Assembly (NCBI RefSeq): GCF_044987625.1
Contig: NZ_JBJDSB010000002.1
Span: 1,232,404 to 1,296,403, forward strand
Source of the DNA: Desulfobaculum sp044987625
GTDB taxonomy: Bacteria; Desulfobacterota; Desulfovibrionia; Desulfovibrionales; Desulfovibrionaceae
Reading direction: 5' to 3'
DNA length: 64,000 bases
Position 1 is the first letter of the stretch. Every line of letters starts with the position of its first letter. The notes under the pieces were generated by a model. It saw only the letters and a program-made list of their open reading frames with translations. It had not been told where the DNA came from and did no database searches. The position numbers and the translations under genes are program-made. This document shows, piece by piece, positions 19,701 to 28,100 of this stretch.

Positions 19701-20753
19701 GCTCCAACTGACGAAGATATCGAACAAAAATGCAAATTCTGGTTTATTCGAGCATTCTGTTTTCTTAGCCTGCAAAAAGCTGCACCATTCTGGTCTTGTC
19801 TGACGTCAGACAGAAACACAGTGCTCCAGCTCTATAGAGTCGTTGATAGGCTGCGATATGAAGATCGATCTTACTGGCCCAAACTCTCATCCGCAAAGAT
19901 AAAAACTATTTTAGATAACTTCTTTGACAAATGGCCAAAAGTCCCCCTACCCCATGCTTGGGGTTCGTTCAGTCCTGATAAGGAAAAAGCCTATCGTTTT
20001 CTTACGGAACTCATTGGTGCTATAGGCAATGATTCTCCTGATGAAGCTTTACCTGTCCTAAGCTGGCTTCGAAAAGACACACGCTTCGCAGAAAAGATCC
20101 CAGAAATAAAAAGCATCCAAGCCGAACAGATTAAACGAAAGGCTTTAATGGAGTTTGAGCCGCCTACCCCAGAAAATATTGTCAACTTGCTAGATCATGA
20201 CGCCGTTGTCACTGTTGAGGGATTACGCAAGCGCATCCTTCAAGAATTAACAAAATATCAAAAAGACATTCATGGAGGTGAATTTAATTCTGGAAGTCGT
20301 TTTTATTCAATTGACAAAGATGGGAATCACACTCGTCTCAATGAAGTTAAATCCATTGAAATTATTGCTGAACGACTAAGCTTGGTACTTTGCTCTCAAA
20401 ACATCATCATTACTCCTGAGCATCAGACCAAAAATCAAAACAGAGTTGATATAACCGCAGCTAAGATAATTGATGGGGTAAGGCATTTAGTTGTAATTGA
20501 AGGAAAAGGCCAATGGCATAAGAATCTATATTCTGCGGCGTCTACACAACTGCACGACAGGTACTCGATTCACCCTGATGCTAAATTTCAAGGGATTTAT
20601 CTAGTCTTATGGTTTGGAATTGATGAACTTGTTGCAGGCCGAAAAAACCATGACATTAAAAGCGCATCTGAATTAAAAAGGCGCATTGAGCATCATATTC
20701 CTCGAGAGATAAAGGGACGAATCGATGTCTTTGTTTTAGATGTATCAATTTAG
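16704..20753 (+). CDS. NACHT-like NTPase with C-terminal PD-(D/E)XK nuclease, putative defence protein
   Basis: A 1349-residue protein of AT-rich DNA. Walker A is SEPGGGKT (residues 34-41), with the P-loop almost at the N terminus. Walker B is IIIDAFDE (73-80), the D-x-x-D-E form seen in NACHT/STAND NTPases, followed by a sensor-like RFIISSRSSEW (~106). The middle ~800 residues are helical without recognised repeats; a Cys/His cluster SCSCELDSYHCYC (~570) could bind zinc, and a basic patch RRRARRTQKKKQK lies near 755. The last ~130 residues contain RVDITA, then VVIEGKG, then QLHDRY, spaced as the D, E-x-K and Q motifs of PD-(D/E)XK nucleases. Known bacterial NACHT and Avs proteins sense phage products and trigger an effector; this architecture suggests the same, but this is inference. 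No clear ribosome site precedes the ATG. Confidence 0.82.
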   Translation: MTSNFYLPRKLRSEDHTYTEEELLRESNYIIILSEPGGGKTELLNSLAQKIETPLETATRFTITNPSRKRQPIIIDAFDELSKIETNSSYALHKLLGKAAETEPTRFIISSRSSEWDDSATKSVENFFREPPLVVRLVEFSEPEQKKIFKNHSPDEDFRNFYSEVTRFELQPLLPNPQFLKMLTDAYLESEREFTNKRSIFKLAVERLAKEVNKTTPRTHHALSTSQKIEISSEVFAKLLLAGAEGVSVAEAFEDRVNPALSSLVNSSEPITEILGTRLFKLGNNPNQHHPTHKIVAEYCAADYLVQRISDRAAPLALPTCLSIIAPNSTVRDELRGLLGWMATLGNHDIQKETIELDPFAVLANGDPSQLDPKSKQQLLSALEAIEKEYPYFRRNDLCRRFSVSGFFTTEIIDDVKIHLARKNSGQFRTLLLEMLLESSINHSLKGDLRQILLDTEERKYNRLLANQSLLKTENYDKEYDLRCLISEASETSLRIATNNIISLGIYKFELQLLEHLLRKCSELYPKQSRSIRSNFTNRDFINDLIKELDTCSTEKLLDSLSSSISCSCELDSYHCYCRNGISKIIGLMLDHYFDVAKPQFDPTRVWSWIKNLRFQRDKSSKNSKSVQILREDKGLRQAIFTLIFDKVTDPEQILQIKIYQLGTHNHSGLSLLYEDQEFLINLAFNSDNPALWSSFFAHHKRHHQREIKTQDPLRHCMRVQALEKPEFMREWAKHQKKAQLRLKQEKQDWINPQRRRARRTQKKKQKTCTHNKNYIQNRRQLIESGKDPNVLLFFAELVLREPEHIEQEVGDFQIVRKALTNCLTSIEQEIPTLQELAKLQCASKSMNIEKILYASCIEIMRSEKSLRSVNPSLVAALKTNLNMIYPGVKQSERADLKSEVNHLLFKSKESAERFLRQYLEPQIAQPQCQHPEVDLLTRDDVFKDLRSKLSIEWLEQFDNIAYLALDSLFECAAQHGDRTKLNQIILTRCSKLFLARSAAPTDEDIEQKCKFWFIRAFCFLSLQKAAPFWSCLTSDRNTVLQLYRVVDRLRYEDRSYWPKLSSAKIKTILDNFFDKWPKVPLPHAWGSFSPDKEKAYRFLTELIGAIGNDSPDEALPVLSWLRKDTRFAEKIPEIKSIQAEQIKRKALMEFEPPTPENIVNLLDHDAVVTVEGLRKRILQELTKYQKDIHGGEFNSGSRFYSIDKDGNHTRLNEVKSIEIIAERLSLVLCSQNIIITPEHQTKNQNRVDITAAKIIDGVRHLVVIEGKGQWHKNLYSAASTQLHDRYSIHPDAKFQGIYLVLWFGIDELVAGRKNHDIKSASELKRRIEHHIPREIKGRIDVFVLDVSI

Positions 20754-20791
20754 ATTCATAATTTACGTTTCCTTCCTAATCTTTTATTATA

Positions 20792-20814
20792 CAACAACCA
20801 TACGATGATTGTTG
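20792..20814 (-). terminator. Weak hairpin between convergent genes
   Basis: CAACAACCAT and ATGATTGTTG form a 10-bp stem (one G-U pair in the minus-strand RNA) with a 3-nt loop in the gap between the two convergent genes. No good T tract, so termination is uncertain. Confidence 0.35.
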
Positions 20815-20890
20815 CTATTACACACTTTAGCTTCAAAAAGAAGCTTGCTTGTCTCTCCAAATCACATCACATCAATATAGTCACACGCCC

Positions 20891-21586
20891 CTAGTCATCT
20901 AAATTAACAAATTGGTCCAAAAGCAAAAGAAACTCACCGAAGTTCGTATAAAAGTCTTCGTTTATACTTTCATTTGAAACAGATTCGTCCAATTGATGGT
21001 TATAAACATCATTCAATTTTTTTGTGCTACTCGTCATTCCTATCCAGCATAATCCATGGGCGCTGGACACAGCCATCGCTGCAGGCAATGCACTTTCAAA
21101 AAGATGAAGCGCCTCAGAAAAATGCTGTAGATACAGATTCACGGCCAACAATGATACACGCTTCTCCTGCACTTCACTCTGCAACTCTTTAATATTACGA
21201 CTAGATTTCAATTTTATATCACTAAGTGCTACATTTTTACACCACCCACAAACGTTCTCTTTCTTGGCCTCCAGTATGTAACAGACAACATGCAACAAGC
21301 ACTTCTTTATTTTCCGTTTCCTTCTGTTTTCTGGATTTAAAACCAAAAAGTACGTAAAAATCATGCTAACCAAAAAACCTGCACCCAATGTAAACGCCAC
21401 GGTATTCCCGTATTCAAACCTGGAAAAAAAAGCTGTAAAACGTCCAAGACCATCAACCACAGGATCAGGTGAAGCCTTAACCATCACAAAAACACTAAAT
21501 AAAACCATCCCCCAGACCCCAATGTGGCGAACAGTGCTCCACCTGTGCTCCTTAGCTGCGAGGCCTCGAATTTCATCATACTGCAT
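20891..21586 (-). CDS. Hypothetical two-helix membrane protein next to the NACHT-nuclease gene
   Basis: A 231-residue protein with two N-terminal transmembrane segments (about residues 20-37, VRHIGVWGMVLFSVFVMV, and 60-82, NTVAFTLGAGFLVSMIFTYFLVL), then a basic stop-transfer RRKRKIKK, a CGWC pair in ENVCGWCKNV, and a helical cytosolic part ending in an acidic tail. The topology (short N terminus, two helices, cytosolic domain) is common for phage-defence effectors but also for ordinary unknown proteins. AGGA lies 8-9 bases before the ATG. It shares the low GC of the NACHT-nuclease gene and faces it, so it may belong to the same cargo island. No family recognised. Confidence 0.65.
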   Translation of the reverse strand: MQYDEIRGLAAKEHRWSTVRHIGVWGMVLFSVFVMVKASPDPVVDGLGRFTAFFSRFEYGNTVAFTLGAGFLVSMIFTYFLVLNPENRRKRKIKKCLLHVVCYILEAKKENVCGWCKNVALSDIKLKSSRNIKELQSEVQEKRVSLLAVNLYLQHFSEALHLFESALPAAMAVSSAHGLCWIGMTSSTKKLNDVYNHQLDESVSNESINEDFYTNFGEFLLLLDQFVNLDD

Positions 21587-21930
21587 TTACATTTTCCTAT
21601 TTTTTCAGTCTCAAACTCAGGCCTTAACGATTCATAACAGAAATTACCGACACAACAAAAAGTAGACGATGCTTATCGCAAACTGACAAGCCCCCACTAA
21701 GTCAACACAAGACACAAATCAATAAATTTAACAGACCAAAAGACATACACACCCAGGACAGATACCTATAAAATAAAAATCAACATTAAACACTTCGCGT
21801 GACTTCTATTGCAAAAGTGACGCATTTGCATCCTGTTTTAACCAATTTTCTTTATTGGTCATCTTGATGCAAGCAAAATAACTCTCATAATCCAACTTCT
21901 AAAGAAAATCCTACAAGAACACCCCCCCCC
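21587..21930. other. No supported gene, AT-rich junction to prophage
   Basis: A stretch rich in A and T with a run of nine C at about 21922. It separates the AT-rich cargo genes from the GC-rich prophage. The promoter of the membrane-protein gene is expected here, but none is clear. Confidence 0.5.
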
Positions 21931-22170
21931 TCACACCAACTCCTCCGGCACCCCGACAACATCAATAAGCTGACGCCGTCGTTCCGGCGTCAGCTTTTCT
22001 GTTTTGGCCACGAGGACTTTTCCGGGCCAGGTGTGGTGGACGCCAAGTTGGGTGGCGATATCTTTGAAGGTGAGGCCTTGGTCGCGCATCCAGAGTTCAA
22101 GGCGTTTTGCTTTGGGGACTCCAGGGCCGAGGTTGAGGGGGAGGGTTGGGCGTTTGATTCTGCGTCCCAT
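21931..22170 (-). CDS. Small helix-turn-helix DNA-binding protein, last gene of the prophage late operon
   Basis: A 79-residue basic protein. Residues 25-55 (LELWMRDQGLTFKDIATQLGVHHT) fit a helix-turn-helix of the XRE/Ner-like kind, with a second half LTPERRRQLIDVVGVPEEL. The ATG at 22170 has GGAG at good spacing and lies inside the 3' end of the 2371-residue gene in another frame (74-bp overlap), indicating real coupling. A regulator at the far end of a late operon could feed back on lysogeny or early genes; this is inference. A perfect 11-bp inverted repeat (21967-21996) lies within its 3' half. Confidence 0.75.
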   Translation of the reverse strand: MGRRIKRPTLPLNLGPGVPKAKRLELWMRDQGLTFKDIATQLGVHHTWPGKVLVAKTEKLTPERRRQLIDVVGVPEELV

Positions 22171-25100
22171 GGCTGCTCTCCTGGATTGGGGGCTTGCCGA
22201 TGCCTTGGCGGGCCACGTTGATCATTTGGATAAAGATGGCGTCTAGCGCCTCGCGTTTGCCTTCTGCGGTGGCGTTTTCGTCGGCGTAGATGTCTCTGGC
22301 CATACGTCTGAGCAGCGCGAGGGCTCTGGCCGCTCTGTCCATGGCCTGCAGGTCCGGCGGAAGCTCCACGCGTGCGCCCGTACCCCGCAGTCCTGCGCGC
22401 TGTTTGATGCTGTTGATCGTGCGCTTTCGTTGATTGTAGCGCTTGTAGAAGACTTCGATGGAGCGCGTGCTGGTCGTGGGGAAACGCCGTGCCATTCCCC
22501 TGATGCCGGGGAGATCCTGCCAGCCGTGTTTGGGCGCTGGCGGGGCTTCAACCACTCCCGCCGTCTCCAGCAGCGCGTCCAGCCCTTCGAGCGAAAGCCG
22601 CCCCAGCCCGCCCGTGAGCGAGCGCACCAGGTTGTCCATCTTGGCGGGGTTCGCGGCTTCCTGCAGCCACGGGATGCGGTGCATGGCCCTCGCCAGCAGC
22701 TTGAGCGTCTCGGGCGTGTGCGTGCTGTATTGCAGCACCGGCTCCAGCGCTTCCTTCCCGCGCGGCACGGTCGGACGGTCGAAGAACCAGTTTCGCCCGG
22801 CCCACCATTCCACAAAGGGCGTGAGGCCCGTTGGCATGATTCCCGGCCACAGACTTTCCAGCAGCGCCCTGCCCGCCTCTGTCAGGCCTTCCGGATCTTC
22901 CTTGTCCATCCAGTCCAGAACCATTTCCGGAAAGCTTCCGAACAAAATCCCCGGCGCGTGGGGCTTGGGCAGGCTTACGACGTAGGGTTTCGCGCCGGTT
23001 GGCCGAACCACAACGTTCCAGAACAGGATCCGCCGCCACGCCTTCAGCTCCTGATAAATGGGATCGTCCTTTTGCGTGAGCCAGAGCAGAATACTCGGCA
23101 GCGTAATACCCATGAACGCCCGCGACGCGTAGCGTTTCGGGTTCTTCCGCATTGCCCGCACCATGCGGTCCGTGCCGCCCACCGTGGCCCGCCAGAACGC
23201 CACCAGCATGTTCATGGCCAGCGTTTTGGCGCCGCCGCGTGAGAAGTCGATCGTAAGATCCCGCGCGGCGATTCCGGCCTCAAGATGCCCTCGCCCGCTG
23301 GCGTCCCGCTTGGTGCGCGCGTCAAAATCCGCCACGCGCGTGGCCTCTTCCGTGGCTTCGGAGAACGCCCTGAGCAGCTCGATGGGATGCGTGATGAGAT
23401 GCTTGACCTGCTTTGTCCTATCCGCCAGCAGGTGGTCGAGGTTCTTGGAGAGATAGTCCCTGTCCAGCGATACCAGCGCCCCGTGTGCCCCGCCACTGGC
23501 GTAAAAACGCTTGTAGGCATCGTCACGCCCCATCACATGGAACAGGCCCTTCATCATGGAATAGTACGGGACGTGGAGTTCCTCGGAATTGAGGAAGGCC
23601 TCAAAGGTATCGCGCCCCGGATTGCGCAGCGCAAACTCCGGCGCCAGTGTGGCCCCGGCCCGCAGGATGGACGCCGGCAGCGCCAGAATCCGAAGCAGCA
23701 GGCTCGGCGCCTCGGGATTGAGGCCCTGCACGGCCTTGTACATCTCGTCGTCCAGCTCCACGAGGTACGGCCTGCCCTTGCTGTAGAAAATCACCTCGCC
23801 CGGCCCGGTGCGGTGGAAGTCCGGCCGGAAGGTCTGGAAGAACTTCTGCAGCGGCTCCAAATCATCAAAGGTGAGGCCGCGCTCCTTGAGCACTTTCTGG
23901 ACGCCCTCGATGCCGAATTCTTCGAGAAAGTCCTGCGCGGTGACGATTTTGATGACCTCATCTATGGCGTCCACGTCCTCCACCAGCTCGCCCACCACGT
24001 CAAAATAGTCGCCCAGCTTGCCGCGCATCATGCTGAGCATATCCAACAGCTGGCGCAGCGCCTCGCGCGTTTCCACGCGGTTGACCTTGGTGTGCAGGGG
24101 CTTTGCCTCAATCTTCACCCCAAGGCCCTCAATCAGCGTCAGCTCCAAAAGCGCCCGGCCCACGCGGTTGCGCTCGGCCACGTTCATGAACGCGAAGGTG
24201 TTTTTGAGGATGGATTCCGTGGGCGGGATGATATCGCGCGAGCTACCCTTCAGCCGCTTCACCGGCGAGAACAGCCCACCAAAGCGGCGGCGCGACGTCC
24301 CGGCCGATGCTGGCGTTTCGCGCTCCATGACGCGGTGCAGGGGCGTGTAGAACAGATTCTTCTTGCGGATGAACGCCGCCGACTCCGCAGACATACGCCC
24401 GCTGTCCACAAGCAGGTCCAGAAGCGAATTGCAGTACGCTTCCAGCTCCTCCGCCGCTTGGACGACCTCCGGGTGCGCCTCGCGGATTTCCGCCTCCGCG
24501 TTGCCCCAGACCGGTTGCGGGATGATGTTCTTAAAGCCCGAATGCACGCGGGCATCCGCCCGGGCCCGGCGCGCGACAAGGTAAGCGTCCAAAAGCCGCC
24601 GCAGGCCCTTTTGCTCGACAGGGAGCAGGATTTCGCGCAGGGACGGGCCTGTGACCGTGTAGCCGTCCGCGTCCATGCGGAACGTGCCCCACTTGAGGAA
24701 GTGCTCAGCCTTGCCCACCCAGCCCCGCAGCGCCCACGCCAGCAGGTACGGATCCTTACGCGGATCGAGCTTGGCGCCGCGCCGTTTGGCGGCCATATCC
24801 GAGAGCACCTTGAACGGGTGCAGCTCGTCCACAACCTGCGTGTAGAGGTCATTGAATGTCGGGAACCACCGGCGTTTTCGGTCGCCGCGATGGTCAATGA
24901 CGGACAGCACCTTGGCCACATCCGGCTGCGCCATCCACGCCTCCCACTGTTGGCGCACGTGGGCGAGCAGGTTTTGCAGATCCGGCTGCTTGGCGAGGTT
25001 GGTCTCGAAAAGCGCGCAGAACCCCGGCGCTTCCTCACGCGCCACGGCCTCATTGGTGATCCACAGCCGCACAAACTCCGCAAAGCCCTCACAGTCGAGG

Positions 25101-28100
25101 TCTGTTGCGCCATCGTAGGCAAGCAGCTGCACTTCTGTCGGCATCACGGCGGGCAGTTCCATGAGCTGCCATTCCTGAATGTGGTGCGCGATTTCGTGGG
25201 CGGCCACTTCCACGTCGTTGGCCTGCAGGAGCCGCACGACCTGCGGGCGAATCTTGTAGACGCCCGCACGCGGCCAGCGCACCCCGCCAACGCGAATGGG
25301 GATGCCAAGCCCCTTAGCCATGGCGGCGATGATGGATGAGCGCCGCACGGGATCCTCCAGCGCGGGCGTGGTCGCGATGCCCGACGGGATGGGTCTGCGC
25401 GGGGCCGTGGTCCGGCCAAGGGCGGCGCGCTGCTCTGGTGGTGCGCCCTTCCCCTTCTCCGGTCCAGCTGGCGGTTTGGCAGATGGCTTGGCAGGCGGCA
25501 GCACATCTTTCGGGGTCTTGGGCGTTGCGAATGCGCGAAAGGCCTTGCTCTGCGACGTCGCCAGCCCCGGCAAGGCCTGCACCTCACCAAGGGCCATGCC
25601 CGCATGATGCGCGTAGCTCTTCCACGCGGCCTCAAACTCGCGGGGCTTCATGTAGCGCAGGGCGTAAAGCAGCGCCTGCACCACACGATCCTGCTTGGCG
25701 GGGTTGTCCTCGCCCATGAGGCTACCGGTGTTCAGGAAGGCGGACAGGGAATCGTGTGTGCTGGCGCGGAAATCCACGAACAGCTCCAAGGCCTGCCGGA
25801 ACTGGGGGATGATGTTCCAGTCGCTGCCAAGGGCCATGATGCGCGCGGCGGAAGGAATAATGCGGTCCACATATTTCACGATGCTGGCGGGCAAGCGCTG
25901 GACCAGCTCGTAATCGTCCACGACCACGCCGCGCAAAACGCGCTCCACGTGGGCCTTGCCCTCTTCGTTCAGCCGCCCGTCCGGAGCGCGCAGGCGGCCG
26001 GCCTGCGTCTTTTCCAGCGCGCCGTCCTCAATGAGCTGGTCCACCAGAATCCGCGAATGCGGGGAATCGAAATACTGGCGCAGGGTATCGACATCGTGCA
26101 TGGCGCTGCCGATGTGCTGCCACGTGCGCGGGGAGATAAACCGTGCGGCGGAGACGCCCTCGGCGCGCGAGTCCACGGCCTGCTTGAAGTCCCGGTTGAA
26201 GGTGCTGATAAGGCGCGGCGCCTTGCGCGGGCCCACGTCGTCCGTGAGCATCCGCACCAGCACCGGCTGCTTCATGGCCGCGACGTCCTCAGCCGACAGG
26301 CCCACCAAATCGGCCCGCGCGGTAAGGGCGTCGCGGTAGGCGGTGGCGGCTTCGGGATGGTCGCCGTAGACGCGCTCCAGAATCATGGCCCGTGAATTGC
26401 CGCCCAGCACAACGCCGCGCGCGTCCACCACCGGCGGGCCATGCACGGCGTCCACGGCCTCGCTTACCACAAAGGCCGGGTCAAAGACGTCCGCCTGGGC
26501 GCGCTCCAGAACCTTCTCCTGCTCGCCTGTGTCACGGTGATAGGGGCGCTCGTTTTCGTAGGGATAGGCGGGGTTGCGCTGGAATCCGCTCTGCGGCAGA
26601 TGCGAGGCGGTTACGTCTTCGAGCTCGACGAGGGCGTAGACGGCGCGCTCTTGTCCGCCCGGGTGGCGGATGGTGACGCCTGCTCCGCGTCGACCTGCCG
26701 CGACTTCTCCTGAAACAGCAGTTTCCCCAGCGCCTTCCCGGTCATTGTGGTCCAGTCCAGCGTGCTGAGATCCTTGGATGCGTTCGTCATGGCCAAACTC
26801 CTTGTCGAGGATTGCCGTGATGCCGTCGTAAAAGCCGTACTCGCCGGGATTCAGGCCATGGGCGCGGAACACCTCGGCCCGCGCGTCCTTGCTCATGTCC
26901 TGCAGCTCGCGGCTGCGCAGGGTGCGTGGGTCCTGTTCCGGCGCCACGTCCGGCTGTTGGGGCGTTGACGGCTCGTTCTCCAGCGCGGCGCGCACGTCTT
27001 CCACGCCCCAACTTTCGGGGTTGGTATAGGTGGCGACGCCCTTGTCCCACTTGATGCGCGCAATATCGCCGGACACGCTGATAACGGTGCCGGTGTGTCC
27101 TTCGGCCATGCTCACGCGGCGGCCAACAAGATCGGCGGCGGAGCTTTCGCCTTCGGCCTTGCCGGAAACAGCTGGGGAAGGTTCAGGCTCAGTAGACAGC
27201 GGCTCCGCAGGTGGCGCGGCGTCAGGCTGCAACGACTCTTCCGCCGTCACAGGCTCCGGCGCCAGCCCCTCGCCGCCCTGCTCCGCTTCACCCGCCGTAT
27301 TCGGCGCCGCGTTCTGGGCGTCATCGGCCACCAAAGCGCGCACCAAGTCCGCCTTCTTGCGCGTGGCGGGCGTGAGGGCGCGTTCGCGCACCAGCTTTTG
27401 GAGCACGCTGTATTTCATAGATTCGTAGGGAGTCGCAGAAGGCACCAAGTCAGCCCCCGCATGTGGAGGGACGGGGGCCGACGTGGATGAGGAAGGTGCC
27501 TCATTGGACGGGCTGAGATGGTGGGACGACGGCGGCTCCAGCTGGGGAGGAGAGAGCGCGCCGTCTGGTGCCGCGTCCGAGGCTTCTTCTATAATTGCGT
27601 GCGCAGTGTTTTGTCCAGCCTTTTCTGACGTATCCACTCCAGAACCCTGAGGATACTCGGCGTCGTCAAGCTCCGGGCGTAGGCGAACGCGTTGGGTGCG
27701 CAGCGCGGCCTCGCGTTCCAAAACCCGCGCGGCGCCAGCTAGCCGGGCGTCCTTGGGATCCTGCCGCGCCAGTTCGCGGACGTTGTTGCGGATGGCCTCG
27801 AAGACCTCATCCGGCAGCTCGCCAAGGCGCCCTTCGCGCGCGGCGTCCTCCACAAGGCGCGAGGCCTTGCGTCCGGTGAGTTTGCGCTCTGCCGCATCAA
27901 AGACGGCCTTGCCCGCCCAGGTGCCACCGCCAAGGACCGTGGTCAGCAAAACGGTCTGGGGCGCCACCTCGCGCAGCGCCTCCAGCCACGAGATATCCGG
28001 CACGCGCGGGTCCACGGCCTGCTCAATGGGGTTTTGCCCCTTCTGGGTGATGGTTTCGGAGACGAGCTCCTCGCCGTACACACCGCCCACCTTGCCCAGC

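Noticed and set aside
23285..25339. 684-residue plus-strand frame opposite the giant phage gene
   Set aside because: Shadow of the 2371-residue minus-strand gene in GC-rich DNA; the minus frame has domains and overlaps typical of the operon.
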